DNA from: Streptomyces meridianus
GTDB lineage: Bacteria > Actinomycetota > Actinomycetes > Streptomycetales > Streptomycetaceae
DNA: 64,000 nt
Assembly (NCBI RefSeq): GCF_023703325.1
Contig: NZ_JAMQGM010000001.1
Location: 318,612 to 382,611, forward strand
Reading direction: 5' to 3'
Shown: piece by piece, positions 25,970 through 35,176 of the stretch
Position numbering within the stretch: the stretch's first letter is position 1
How the letters are laid out: each line of letters starts with the position of its first letter
Program-made: the position numbers and the translations under genes
The notes under the pieces: generated by a model
Told to the model about the DNA's origin: nothing
What the model saw: the letters and a program-made list of their open reading frames with translations, nothing else
Databases searched by the model: none

Positions 25970-27115
25970 GTGTCAGGGGCAGCAGGGCCGACGGCGGAGC
26001 GTGACGAGGTCGTGGCGGCCCGCAGGATCGTGGTGAAGGTCGGCTCGTCCTCTCTTACCACGTCGGCGGGAGGGCTGGACGCGGATCGGGTGGACGCCCT
26101 AGTCCACGTTCTGGCCCGGGCACGGGAGGGCGGCGTCAAGGACATCGTGCTGGTCTCCTCCGGAGCCATCGCGGCCGGTCTCGCCCCGCTCGGGCTGCCG
26201 CGCCGCCCCCGGGACCTCGCGAGCCAGCAGGCCGCGGCCAGCGTCGGGCAGGGGCTGCTCGTCGCCCGCTACACCGCCTCCTTCGCGCGTCACGGCGTGC
26301 GGGTGGGGCAGGTCCTGCTCACATCCGACGACACCAGCCGTCGTGCGCACTACCGCAACGCCTTCCGGACCCTGGACCAGCTGCTGGCCATGGGCGCGCT
26401 GCCGGTCGTCAACGAGAACGACACCGTGGCCACGGATGAGATCCGGTTCGGGGACAACGACCGGCTGGCCGCGCTCGTCGCCCATCTCGTCCGGGCCGAC
26501 CTGCTCGTCCTGCTCTCGGACGTCGACGGTCTCTACGACGGCGATCCCAGCAGCCCCGGCACCTCCCGGATCCCCGAGGTCACCGGGCCACGGGACATGG
26601 ACGGCGTCTCCATCGGAAGCGCAGGGCGTGCCGGGGTGGGCACCGGCGGCATGGTCACCAAGGTGGAGGCCGCCCGGATCGCCGCCGCGGCGGGCATCCC
26701 CGTCGTACTGACCTCGGCCGCCCGCGCCGCCGAAGCGCTCGCCGGGCGGCCCACCGGGACGTACTTCCACCGCACCGGCCGGCGCTCGCGGGGCCGGCTG
26801 CTGTGGCTGGCGCACGCCTCCGCACCGCGCGGTTCGCTGACCCTGGACGACGGGGCCGTGCAGGCCGTGGTCGACCGCCGGACCTCGCTGCTCCCCGCCG
26901 GGATCGCGGCCGTCGAGGGCGAGTTCACTGCCGGGGACCCGGTGGAGCTGCGCGACATGCAGGGGCATGCCGTCGCACGGGGGCTGGTCAACTTCGACGC
27001 CAAGGAGATCCCCCGGCTGCTGGGGCGCACCACGTACGAGCTGGCGCGGGAGCTGGGCCCGGCCTACGAGCGCGAGGTCGTCCATCGCGACGACCTGGTG
27101 CTCCTGGACCGCTGA
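25970..27115 (+). CDS. proB: Glutamate 5-kinase (ProB)
   Basis: First enzyme of proline synthesis; phosphorylates glutamate. The product is 381 aa from GTG 25970, which has AAGGGGA at 25958-25964. The amino-acid-kinase domain starts [13 protein letters not shown] and includes [25 protein letters not shown] and [11 protein letters not shown]-terminal PUA domain (about 285-375) is present as in the long form of the enzyme. proA follows after 155 bp with its own -10-like box. Confidence 0.96.
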   Translation: MSGAAGPTAERDEVVAARRIVVKVGSSSLTTSAGGLDADRVDALVHVLARAREGGVKDIVLVSSGAIAAGLAPLGLPRRPRDLASQQAAASVGQGLLVARYTASFARHGVRVGQVLLTSDDTSRRAHYRNAFRTLDQLLAMGALPVVNENDTVATDEIRFGDNDRLAALVAHLVRADLLVLLSDVDGLYDGDPSSPGTSRIPEVTGPRDMDGVSIGSAGRAGVGTGGMVTKVEAARIAAAAGIPVVLTSAARAAEALAGRPTGTYFHRTGRRSRGRLLWLAHASAPRGSLTLDDGAVQAVVDRRTSLLPAGIAAVEGEFTAGDPVELRDMQGHAVARGLVNFDAKEIPRLLGRTTYELARELGPAYEREVVHRDDLVLLDR

Positions 27116-27270
27116 CGCGGCTGCCGCCGCCGACCGGATGCCCGCGTGGTCGAGGGCCCCGCGGGGCCCGGGCATGCGCCCGACGGCGCCGGGAACGGCC
27201 GGTCGCCGCAGGCGTCTCGCAGAGCGGTACCGCACGGAAGCGGCCCGCCGGAGTCAGTACGCTGGCACGC

Positions 27271-28593
27271 ATGACCAGCGTCTCCACGTCTCCCGCGACC
27301 GACCGGACCGCCCCGTCACCCGTCCTGGAGTGCGCCCGCCGGGCCCGGGGCGCGGCGGAGGCCCTCGCTCCGCTGCCGCGCGCCGCCAAGGACGCCGCAC
27401 TGCTGGCGGTCGCGGACGCGCTGGAGTCCCGGGCCGCGGAGATCGTCGAGGCCAACGCCGGTGACGTCGCGCGGGCGCGTGAGACGGGAACGAGCGAGAG
27501 CGTCGTCGACCGGCTCACCCTGACCCCCGAGCGGGTGCGGGCCATGGCCTCCGATGTCCGGGACGTCGTCGCGCTGCCCGACCCCGTCGGCGAGGTGGTC
27601 CGCGGCTCCACGCTGCCGAACGGAATCGATCTGCGCCAGGTGCGGGTCCCGCTGGGTGTGGTCGGGATCGTCTACGAGGCGCGGCCCAACGTGACCGTCG
27701 ATGCCGCCGCTCTTTGCGTCAAGTCGGGCAACGCCGTGCTGCTGCGCGGGTCCTCCTCCGCGTACGCATCCAACCGGGCCCTGGTGGCCGTGGTGCGGGA
27801 CGCCGTCGCCGGTGCGGGTCTGCCCGCCGACGCGGTGCAGCTCGTCCCGGGCGAGAGCCGTGACTCCGTGCGCGAGCTCATGCGGGCGCGGGGCCTGGTG
27901 GACGTGCTGATCCCGCGCGGGGGTGCCTCGCTGATCCGGACCGTCGTCGAGGAGTCCACGGTGCCGGTCATCGAGACGGGGACCGGCAACTGCCACGTGT
28001 ACGTCGACGCCGGGGCCGACCTGCGGATGGCCCTGGACATCCTGCTGAACTCGAAGGCCCAGCGTCCCAGCGTGTGCAACGCGGCCGAGACACTGCTGGT
28101 GCACGAGGACATCGCCGCGGAGTTCCTGCCGCCGGCGCTCGCGGCGCTCGCCGGGGCCGGAGTCACCGTGCACGGCGACGAGCGGGTGGTGGCCGCGGCC
28201 GAGGCGGCCGGGACCTCGGCGCGGGTGGTGCCCGCCACTGCCGAGGACTGGGAGACCGAGTACCTGTCCTACGACATCGCCGCTGCCGTGGTCCCGTCGC
28301 TGGACGCCGCGGTGGCCCACATCCGAGAGTGGTCCTCCGGCCATACCGAGGCGATCGTCACCTCGTCGCAGAGCTCCGCCCGCCGGTTCACCCAGTTGGT
28401 CGATTCGACCACTGTCGCCGTGAACGCCTCGACCCGTTTCACGGACGGCAGCGAGTTCGGTTTCGGCGCCGAGATCGGCATCTCGACGCAGAAACTGCAC
28501 GCCCGGGGCCCGATGGGCCTGCCGGAGATGACCTCCACGAAGTACGTCGTCACCGGCGACGGGCACGTCCGCGGCGGGGTTCCCGGCTCCTGA
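27271..28593 (+). CDS. proA: Gamma-glutamyl phosphate reductase (ProA)
   Basis: NADPH-dependent reductase that converts gamma-glutamyl phosphate to glutamate semialdehyde. The product is 440 aa. The catalytic Cys is C269 in [10 protein letters not shown], and the C-terminal [19 protein letters not shown] signature is intact. TACGCT at 27258-27263 ends seven bases before the ATG and there is no clear ribosome binding site, so a leaderless transcript is likely. Confidence 0.96.
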   Translation: MTSVSTSPATDRTAPSPVLECARRARGAAEALAPLPRAAKDAALLAVADALESRAAEIVEANAGDVARARETGTSESVVDRLTLTPERVRAMASDVRDVVALPDPVGEVVRGSTLPNGIDLRQVRVPLGVVGIVYEARPNVTVDAAALCVKSGNAVLLRGSSSAYASNRALVAVVRDAVAGAGLPADAVQLVPGESRDSVRELMRARGLVDVLIPRGGASLIRTVVEESTVPVIETGTGNCHVYVDAGADLRMALDILLNSKAQRPSVCNAAETLLVHEDIAAEFLPPALAALAGAGVTVHGDERVVAAAEAAGTSARVVPATAEDWETEYLSYDIAAAVVPSLDAAVAHIREWSSGHTEAIVTSSQSSARRFTQLVDSTTVAVNASTRFTDGSEFGFGAEIGISTQKLHARGPMGLPEMTSTKYVVTGDGHVRGGVPGS

Positions 28594-28677
28594 CCGGCCC
28601 TGCAGGGTCCCGGTCCCCGGGGGCCCGTTGGCGTTCTTTCACTATCCAGCGGTGGTCGTGCGCCGTACGCTGGACGG

Positions 28678-29265
28678 GTGCCGGACGATGTGGGGGGCAG
28701 GCCGTTCCCGGACGGTGACGAGCCCGACAGCCACAGCCGCGGGGCAGCGGACGAGGAGTTCGCCTCCGTGGTCTTCGACGAGGCATTCGTCCGGTCCGCG
28801 CGCATCCACGAACCCACCGCGGCCGAGCGCAGTCTCCAGGCGGCGCAGGCCCGCGCGGAGGCCGACGCAGTCGGCGCCCTTTCCGCGCCGGGCCCCGCGG
28901 AGGACGAGTACCCCGAGGAGCTCCTCCCGCCGGACATACACGGTTACGGCGACCCCGGGTACGCGGCCGACGGGCCGTACGGCCCTTACGGGGGAGCCCT
29001 GCGCCCCTACCGGGAACGGATCCGCTGGCACCGCCCCGTGGCCTGGTTGCTCGCCGTCGTGATGGGCATCGGGATGGTCGCGCTCGCGTTCACGGCCGTC
29101 TACCGCGGGGCCACGAACAGCCGGCAGACTCCGTCGCCGCCGCCGGCGACGACCGAGGTGGACCGCTCGCGTCCGGGTTCCCCCGCCGGACGGCCGGGCG
29201 CCGTCCCGTCGCTGCCGTCCGTGCCGGCCCCGCAGACGGTGTCCGCCATTCCCCGCGAACGCTGA
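28678..29265 (+). CDS. Single-pass membrane protein with SVVFDE motif
   Basis: The product is 195 aa from GTG 28678, with TACGCT at 28666-28671 six bases upstream. Residues about 22-45 contain EEFASVVFDEAFVRSARIHE. A Tyr/Gly/Pro-rich stretch follows, then one transmembrane helix at about residues 120-142 and a Pro/Ser-rich outer tail of about 50 residues. The same motif opens the next gene. The family is unknown to me. From memory, the S. coelicolor gene at this site (SCO2584 or its neighbour) has been linked to the Mre spore-wall complex. Confidence 0.75.
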   Translation: MPDDVGGRPFPDGDEPDSHSRGAADEEFASVVFDEAFVRSARIHEPTAAERSLQAAQARAEADAVGALSAPGPAEDEYPEELLPPDIHGYGDPGYAADGPYGPYGGALRPYRERIRWHRPVAWLLAVVMGIGMVALAFTAVYRGATNSRQTPSPPPATTEVDRSRPGSPAGRPGAVPSLPSVPAPQTVSAIPRER

Positions 29266-29344
29266 TTCCAATCCTCTCTTCCCGGGCCGAAGTTGGTGGA
29301 TTCTCCCGCGTTTAGGGGGTCTCCTTCCGACCCACTCTGAAGGT

Positions 29345-30430
29345 ATGACCGGTCGTGGAGACCCACCCGAAGGGCCTCCCGAGGGCTTCCCGGGAGGTGG
29401 CGAGGACGAGTACCGATCCGTCGTCTTCGACGAGTCGTTCATCCGAGCTGCCCGCCTTCAGGAGTTCTCCGCACAGGAGCGGCTGACCGATCACTCCCCG
29501 GCCGTGCGCAGCCGCCGGTCCCGGGTGCGCGGTGGAGTGTCCCGGCAGCTGGTGGTGCTCGTCGTGCTGATCGCCCTGGCCTTCGGGACGGCCATCTACA
29601 TGGGCGTGCGCCACCCGTACCAGGGAGCGGCGCCCGGTGTGTCGATCCCGATGAGGAGCACCGTCATCAGGCTGTCCCCGCCCGCGGCCGTCCCGGGGGC
29701 GACTCCGGCCGAGCTCTTCGAGCACAGCCCCGCGGCCGGGTTCCGGATCGGGTCCGAGGGGGTGAACCCGCCGATCGCCGGATCGACCGAGAGCTTCTCC
29801 GGCGGCCAGGTGATGGCCGCGCTGGACACCGCCCGGAAGTACGTCATCACCTCGGCGCTCGACCAGGAGGTGCTCACCGGCGGCGTCGTGCATCCGGTCC
29901 GCTCCCTGCTCGACGCGGGGCAGCTGGCGCAGTTCGACCGGAACATCGACCGGCCGAACGGCGATGCGGAGGCCGCCGCCACCGGCTGGCTCGTCCGTTT
30001 CGACCCCGCGACCACCGCCCTGGCCGACCGGAGGATCAGGGTGCGCGGCTCGTTCGACGTCGAACAGGCCGGGCCGGACCATCTGGAGGTCACCTCCGAC
30101 CACACCTTCGTGTACGCGCTGCGGCCGGTCGACCGAGCCCGGGCCGGGACGGACGAGGCGTCGCTGTTCACCGTGCGCCGCGAACTGCGGTTCCGCTTCG
30201 ACCGCGAGGACCTGCGCCTGCACCATGCGGAACTGCTGCAGAGCCGGCTCCAGGCGGGGCCCGTCTCGTGCGGATCCGACCAGGCAGGTCATCTGAAGCC
30301 ACTGTTCGCCGGGCAGAAGGACAGCGGGAAGGGCCCGGCAGGCACCGACCCCTACCGGACGGGCGGAGCCGGCGCGTCGCTGTGCGGCGTCCTCGCGCCG
30401 GAGGCCCAGCCGCGGCTGCCCGCGCGCTGA
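29345..30430 (+). CDS. Membrane-anchored protein with SVVFDE motif and large extracytoplasmic domain
   Basis: The product is 361 aa from ATG 29345. Residues about 21-42 (EDEYRSVVFDESFIRAARLQ) match the motif of the preceding protein. One transmembrane helix at about 65-85 precedes an extracytoplasmic domain of about 270 residues with a mixed alpha/beta look (SGGQVMAALDTARKYVITSALDQEVL and later YALRPVDRA). Two Cys (in PVSCGSD and ASLCGVL) could form a disulfide near the C-terminus. No known enzyme motif is seen. The two genes are adjacent in one orientation and probably function together. Confidence 0.75.
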   Translation: MTGRGDPPEGPPEGFPGGGEDEYRSVVFDESFIRAARLQEFSAQERLTDHSPAVRSRRSRVRGGVSRQLVVLVVLIALAFGTAIYMGVRHPYQGAAPGVSIPMRSTVIRLSPPAAVPGATPAELFEHSPAAGFRIGSEGVNPPIAGSTESFSGGQVMAALDTARKYVITSALDQEVLTGGVVHPVRSLLDAGQLAQFDRNIDRPNGDAEAAATGWLVRFDPATTALADRRIRVRGSFDVEQAGPDHLEVTSDHTFVYALRPVDRARAGTDEASLFTVRRELRFRFDREDLRLHHAELLQSRLQAGPVSCGSDQAGHLKPLFAGQKDSGKGPAGTDPYRTGGAGASLCGVLAPEAQPRLPAR

Positions 30431-30443
30431 CCCGGAACGGCCG

Positions 30444-31604
30444 CTACTCCCCGCCTTCCGGGGGCCGCGTTCCGTCCGGCGGGCCGTCGCCCCGCCGGTC
30501 GCCGCCGTGCGGACCGGTGTCGCGGTCACGGCCCGTGCCGTCCGTGTCCGCCCTGCCTGCGCCCGGGCCGCCGTCGCGGTCCGGGCGGCCGGTGAAGACG
30601 TCCCGCAACCTCCCGCCCAGCTCACCCGCGCCGTCCGCGATGTCCCGGATCAGGCCGCTCAACGGGTCCGTGCCGGACCGTACGGCGTCCCGGTAGTGGC
30701 TCGCCGACTCCCTCATCGAGTCGCCGAGGGACGCATCCTTGTCGTCCTCACGCCGTGGATACCGGCCGTCCATGATCCGCCGGTGCTCGTCACCCTCGGC
30801 CCATCGCCTCAGCTCGGCCGCCCGGACCGTCGTGAACGGATGGCTGCGCGGCAGCAGGTTCATGACCTTGAGGACGGAGTCCCGCAGGTCCCCGCCCGCC
30901 GCGTACTCGTCGGCCTGTTCCAGGAAAGCGTCCACGTTCATCTCGTGCAGGTGGCTGCCTCCGGCGAGTTTCATCAGGGTGCGCACCGACACCTGCAGAT
31001 CCTGGCCCACGAGCAGCCCGGCCCGGTCCGCCGACAGCTCGGACTTGCGGAACCACTCGCGCAGCGCCGTCACGACGGACATGAGAGCCACGTTGCCGAG
31101 CGGAATCCAGGCGACCTTCGGGGCGAGGTTCGTGACGAACAGCAGGATCGTCCGGTAGACGGCGTGGCCGGAGAGCGCATGACCGACCTCGTGCCCGAGG
31201 GCCGTTCGCATCTCCCGTTCGTCCAGCAGCCCGACCAGCCCGGTCGTCACGACGATCACCGGTTCGTCCAGCCCGATGCACATGGCCTCCGGACGCGGAT
31301 CCTGGGCGACGAAGAGCGGGGGGACCTTCTCCAGGTCCAGGACGTAACAGGCATCGCGCAGGGCGGCGTCCAGCAGCGGGAACTGCCGTTCGCCGGCCCG
31401 TACCGAGTCCGACAGGAGCAGCAGTTTCAGGCTGCGCTCGGGCAGCAGTGCGCTCAGCGCCCTGAACACGGTGTCGAAGCCGCTCAGCCTGCGCAGTGCC
31501 ACCAGTGCGGAACGGTCCGCCGGATGCTCGTAGGCCCGGGACGATATCCCCGGAAACCGCCTGCGTGCCTGTCTCGGCCCGGACTTCCGGCCGTTGTCGT
31601 CCAT
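30444..31604 (-). CDS. M48-family zinc metalloprotease
   Basis: The product is 386 aa from ATG 31604, with GGAGGAGA just upstream on the minus strand. The zinc site HEVGH is at residues 138-142, followed by the SELSADRAGLL segment, which supplies the third ligand in M48 enzymes. Hydrophobic segments around the zinc site suggest membrane attachment, as in HtpX-like proteases. From about residue 320 the tail is a low-complexity Asp/Gly/Arg/Pro sequence. It is convergent with the preceding gene, 13 bases apart. The substrate is unknown. Confidence 0.88.
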   Translation of the reverse strand: MDDNGRKSGPRQARRRFPGISSRAYEHPADRSALVALRRLSGFDTVFRALSALLPERSLKLLLLSDSVRAGERQFPLLDAALRDACYVLDLEKVPPLFVAQDPRPEAMCIGLDEPVIVVTTGLVGLLDEREMRTALGHEVGHALSGHAVYRTILLFVTNLAPKVAWIPLGNVALMSVVTALREWFRKSELSADRAGLLVGQDLQVSVRTLMKLAGGSHLHEMNVDAFLEQADEYAAGGDLRDSVLKVMNLLPRSHPFTTVRAAELRRWAEGDEHRRIMDGRYPRREDDKDASLGDSMRESASHYRDAVRSGTDPLSGLIRDIADGAGELGGRLRDVFTGRPDRDGGPGAGRADTDGTGRDRDTGPHGGDRRGDGPPDGTRPPEGGE

Positions 31605-31781
31605 GTGATCTCCTCCAGCCGGCAGAGGCAGGTGCCGCGTCCCGCTGTCCAGCCTAGGAGTGCGCGGGGCCGTGCGCGCCGGGTTGCGGCGGGATTCCGC
31701 GGACGGAGGCCCCGCAGCCGTCCCGGCGGCAACGGCCGTCCCCGGGGCCGGCGACGCGGCGCGCGTCGTTACCGTGGAGCC

Positions 31782-31928
31782 ATGCCGGAATTCACTGCAC
31801 CGCTCGTCGCCGCGGCCGCGCCGGAGGGACCGGGCCTGACACTGCGGATCCTCGTCGTCGCCTCCGTCGTCGGCGTCGCCCTCCTCGCCTGGTTCCTGCT
31901 GCGCGGCTATGGCGGCCACGACCGCTGA
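31782..31928 (+). CDS. 48-aa single-pass membrane protein
   Basis: Tiny protein starting MPEFTAPLVAAAAPEG, with one transmembrane helix at about residues 20-41 and a short basic end (LRGYGGHDR). TACCGT at 31770-31775 ends six bases before the ATG, and a GGAG lies at 31775-31778. Codon usage is strongly GC3-biased. No function is known. It is followed by a second similar-sized membrane protein and nadD. Confidence 0.6.
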   Translation: MPEFTAPLVAAAAPEGPGLTLRILVVASVVGVALLAWFLLRGYGGHDR

Positions 31929-32058
31929 GCCGCCGGCCGGGAGGACCGGGCCGGAACGTGCCCCGGAGTCGGCGTGGGCCCGCCGGCCGGTGCCGCATAC
32001 GATGAGGGCGCGCTCCGAGCGCCCGTGACCGACGACAACCCGGATAGGCCTGCCGACG

Positions 32059-32223
32059 ATGAGTCTTCCCAGCTCCGCCAACGCCCTGGTCGCCCTCGCC
32101 GCCGAAGGCGGCGAACACGGCGGCGAGCACGCCAGCCTGAGCCCGTACCTCACCGGTGGCGGCGCGCTGTTCGCCCTGCTGCTCCTGCTGTGGATCACCA
32201 CCCGCTTCAACCGGGACCGCTGA
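32059..32223 (+). CDS. 54-aa single-pass membrane protein upstream of nadD
   Basis: Starts [19 protein letters not shown], has a His/Glu-rich HGGEH segment, one helix at about residues 34-49, and ends TTRFNRDR. A possible -10 (TACGAT at 31998-32003) lies upstream; the ribosome binding site is weak. nadD begins 44 bases downstream. Small membrane proteins of this type next to nadD recur in Streptomyces from memory. No function is known. Confidence 0.6.
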   Translation: MSLPSSANALVALAAEGGEHGGEHASLSPYLTGGGALFALLLLLWITTRFNRDR

Positions 32224-32267
32224 GGCGGCAACGGGCGCCCGGACCGGGGAAAGTAGGCTCTGCATCC

Positions 32268-32888
32268 ATGGGAGAGCAGGAGGGGCCGACCACCGGTCCG
32301 GCCAGGCGGCGGCTCGGTGTGATGGGCGGGACGTTCGATCCCATCCACCACGGGCACCTCGTCGCAGCCAGTGAGGTGGCGGCGCACTTCCACCTCGACG
32401 AAGTGGTCTTCGTGCCGACGGGACAGCCCTGGCAGAAGAGCCACACCACGGTCTCGCCGGCCGAGGACCGCTACCTGATGACGGTCATCGCCACGGCGTC
32501 GAACCCGCAGTTCTCCGTGAGCCGGATCGACATCGACCGGGGCGGCAAGACGTACACGATCGACACGCTCCGCGATCTGCATGCCATGAACCCGGATGCG
32601 GAGCTGTTCTTCATCACCGGGGCCGACGCCCTCTCGCAGATCCTCAGCTGGCGGAACGCGGAGGAACTGTTCTCTCTCGCACATTTCATCGGAGTCACCC
32701 GGCCCGGTCACGTACTCTCCGACGACGGACTGCCCGTGGGCAAGGTCTCGCTGGTGGAGGTTCCCGCGCTGGCGATCTCGTCCACCGGCTGCCGTGCGCG
32801 GGTGGCCCGGCGGGACCCGGTCTGGTACCTGGTGCCGGACGGTGTGGTGCGCTACATCGACAAGCGAGGGCTGTACCGCGACGGCTGA
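32268..32888 (+). CDS. nadD: Nicotinate-nucleotide adenylyltransferase (NadD)
   Basis: Adenylates nicotinate mononucleotide in NAD synthesis. The product is 206 aa from ATG 32268. The nucleotidyltransferase motif GGTFDP is at 20-25 with HHGH at 27-30, and [11 protein letters not shown] is typical. The second motif reads ISSTGCR instead of the common ISSTxIR; the Arg is retained. TAGGCT at 32254-32259 ends eight bases before the start. It is the first of a NadD-LCP-RsfS-phosphatase string. Confidence 0.95.
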   Translation: MGEQEGPTTGPARRRLGVMGGTFDPIHHGHLVAASEVAAHFHLDEVVFVPTGQPWQKSHTTVSPAEDRYLMTVIATASNPQFSVSRIDIDRGGKTYTIDTLRDLHAMNPDAELFFITGADALSQILSWRNAEELFSLAHFIGVTRPGHVLSDDGLPVGKVSLVEVPALAISSTGCRARVARRDPVWYLVPDGVVRYIDKRGLYRDG

Positions 32889-32932
32889 GTCCGGTGGCAT
32901 TGACGTACGGGGCGCCATGGGAAGGGGCACTG

Positions 32933-34675
32933 GTGAACGACGCACACTCCGCGCCGTACGGCTCGGGAGGGCCGGACGACGGCCGGGACCCGTACGGCCA
33001 GGATCCCTACCGGCGCGACGGCTACGCCCGTCACGGAGAAGGCGCGGACGGCGGGGGCCATCCGCAGGACCCGTACGCCGAGCCGTACCCCGCCGAGGGT
33101 TACGGACCGCAGCACTACCAGCAGCCCTACGGCCGGCGGCAGTCCGACGGCCGCGGGCAGAGCGGACAGCCGCAGGGCGGCTACGATCCCTACGGGCAAC
33201 AGGCGCCCGCCCACGATCCCTACGGGCAGCAGCAGTACCCGCCGCAGCAGAGTTACGCCGCCTCGGTGCCCCCGCAGGCCCCGCACCCACCGCGGCGGAC
33301 CGGCGTCCCCGTGGACGAGCAGCAGTGGGTCCCGCAGCAGCGGTCGGCGCGCCCCGGAGCGGAGCCCGGCCCGGGGCCGGACGGGCGGCCCGGCGGTCCG
33401 GACGCCCCCGGTGACGACGGGTACCGCACCGAGCAGTTCGCGTTCGTCGAGGATCCGGACGAAGGCGCGGACGACGTCATCGACTGGCTGAAGTTCGCCG
33501 AGACCCGCACCGAGCGCCGGGACGAGCGCAAGCGCAAGAACCGCAACCGCGTGATCGCCCTGGTCGTCGTGCTGGTGATCGCGGCCGCGAGCGCCGTGGG
33601 CTACCTCTGGTACACCGGCAAGATCCCCGGCATGGTCACCGGACCGGCCGCCGGAAAGCAGGCCGGAGCCGTGCAACAGCGCGACGTGGTGGTCGTCCAT
33701 CTCCGCGACACCAAGGGCAGCGGCTCGGCCACGGTCCTGCTGGTCGACAACGAGACGATGAAGCAGGGCACCACCGTCCTGCTCCCCAACTCCACACGGG
33801 TCTCCACCGAGGACGGCGGAGTCACCACGCTCGCCAAGTCGGTCGAGGACGAAGGCGCGCAGCCCACCCGCGAGTCGCTCGGCACACTCCTCGGAGCCGA
33901 CATCAAGGGAACGTGGCGCCTCGACACCCCGTACCTGGAGAACCTCGTCGAGCTGGTCGGCGGCATCACCGTGCACACGAACGCGGAGGTGCCGGCCGCG
34001 AAGAAGGGCGAGGAGCCGCTGGTGAAGCGTGGCCGCAGCCAGAGCCTCAACGGCCAGGCGGCTGTCGGATACGCGACGCTCTCCCGTCCCGGTGAGCCGC
34101 AGACCAAGCAGCTGGAGCGGTTCGGGCAGGTCATGCACGCCGTGCTGCGCAAGATCTCCAGCGAGCCCGAGGCGGCCACGACCACCGTGCGCTCTCTCAG
34201 CCAGATCCCGGACCCCTCGCTGTCGGAGGCCCAGCTCGGCGCGCTCCTCGCCCGGCTCGGAGAGCAGGCGAAGACCGGCGCGTACAGCACCGAACTGCTG
34301 CCCGTGCAGCCCGACGGCACCCTGGGCGAAGCGGCCAAGGAGGGGCTGGTCAAGGAGGTGCTGGGCGGGACCGTCCGGAACACGGACGGCGACGCGGCGC
34401 CGCGCATCGGCGTCCGCAACGCCACCGGGAACGCCGCGCTGTCCAACACGGCCCGGGCCGACCTCGTCAACGGCGGCTACACCTTCGTGGACGGCGGAGC
34501 GGCGGACACCGCCCTGGCCCGCTCGCAGGTGCGCTACGCGGACGCGGCCATGCGGGCCAAGGCGGTCGAGGCAGCGAAGACCCTGGGGCTCCCGGAGAAC
34601 TCGGTGCGCAAGGGCCGGGTGGCGGCGAACGCCGACGTGAGCGTGATCCTCGGAAGCGACTACCGGGCCGGATGA
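32933..34675 (+). CDS. LytR-CpsA-Psr-like membrane protein with LytR_C domain
   Basis: The product is 580 aa from GTG 32933, which has GGGAAGGGG a few bases upstream. An upstream GTG (32894) would add 13 residues without a site. Residues 1-200 are a disordered Tyr/Gln/Gly-rich tail with repeated DPYGQ-like units. One transmembrane helix lies at about 204-226. The extracytoplasmic part resembles an LCP domain but lacks obvious copies of the usual Arg/Asp catalytic motifs. Residues about 485-575 (RIGVRNATGN to VILGSDYRAG) fit a LytR_C domain. True LCP enzymes attach glycopolymers to peptidoglycan. Here activity is uncertain. Confidence 0.8.
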   Translation: MNDAHSAPYGSGGPDDGRDPYGQDPYRRDGYARHGEGADGGGHPQDPYAEPYPAEGYGPQHYQQPYGRRQSDGRGQSGQPQGGYDPYGQQAPAHDPYGQQQYPPQQSYAASVPPQAPHPPRRTGVPVDEQQWVPQQRSARPGAEPGPGPDGRPGGPDAPGDDGYRTEQFAFVEDPDEGADDVIDWLKFAETRTERRDERKRKNRNRVIALVVVLVIAAASAVGYLWYTGKIPGMVTGPAAGKQAGAVQQRDVVVVHLRDTKGSGSATVLLVDNETMKQGTTVLLPNSTRVSTEDGGVTTLAKSVEDEGAQPTRESLGTLLGADIKGTWRLDTPYLENLVELVGGITVHTNAEVPAAKKGEEPLVKRGRSQSLNGQAAVGYATLSRPGEPQTKQLERFGQVMHAVLRKISSEPEAATTTVRSLSQIPDPSLSEAQLGALLARLGEQAKTGAYSTELLPVQPDGTLGEAAKEGLVKEVLGGTVRNTDGDAAPRIGVRNATGNAALSNTARADLVNGGYTFVDGGAADTALARSQVRYADAAMRAKAVEAAKTLGLPENSVRKGRVAANADVSVILGSDYRAG

Positions 34676-34750
34676 GGTGAGGGGGCCGGTGCTGTCGGCG
34701 GGGCGTGAGACCCTGGACCGGTACCTGCCCCCGATCCGAAAGCATGGCTT

Positions 34751-35176
34751 GTGACCGCCACGGACCGCTCCATCGAGCTGATCAACGCTGCCGCGCAGGC
34801 GGCCGCCGACAAGCTCGCGCACGACATCATCGCCTACGACGTCAGCGACGTCCTCTCCATCACGGACGCCTTCCTGCTGGCGTCGGCTCCCAGCGACCGC
34901 CAGGTCAAGTCGATCGTCGACGAGATCGAGGAGGTGCTGAACAAGAAGCTCGGGGCCAAGCCGGTACGCCGTGAGGGCGACCGTGAGGCGCGCTGGGTGC
35001 TCCTCGACTACGTCGACATCGTCGTCCACGTCCAGCACAGCGAGGAGCGGGTGTTCTACGCGCTGGAGCGCCTGTGGAAGGACTGTCCGGAGATCGAGCT
35101 TCCCGCTGACGCCCGGGCGACCCGGGGCAAGGCTGCCGAGCACCGAGCCGCGCAGCCGGACGGGGAGCAGAGCTGA
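34751..35176 (+). CDS. rsfS: Ribosomal silencing factor RsfS
   Basis: Binds ribosomal protein L14 and blocks subunit joining under starvation. The product is 141 aa from GTG 34751. The DUF143/RsfS signature is clear: DIIAYDVSDVLSITDAF, EGDREARWVLLDYVDIVVHV and FYALERLWKDCPEI. The C-terminal 25 residues are a variable tail. nadD-LCP-rsfS is a conserved actinobacterial order. Its stop overlaps the apparent CTG start of the following phosphatase. Confidence 0.95.
   Translation: MTATDRSIELINAAAQAAADKLAHDIIAYDVSDVLSITDAFLLASAPSDRQVKSIVDEIEEVLNKKLGAKPVRREGDREARWVLLDYVDIVVHVQHSEERVFYALERLWKDCPEIELPADARATRGKAAEHRAAQPDGEQS

Noticed and set aside
25594..26169. A 192-residue N-terminal extension of the TagF-like protein
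   Set aside because: It overlaps proB on the other strand and is low-complexity Arg/Ala/Pro. The GTG at 25593 has a good AGGAG site.
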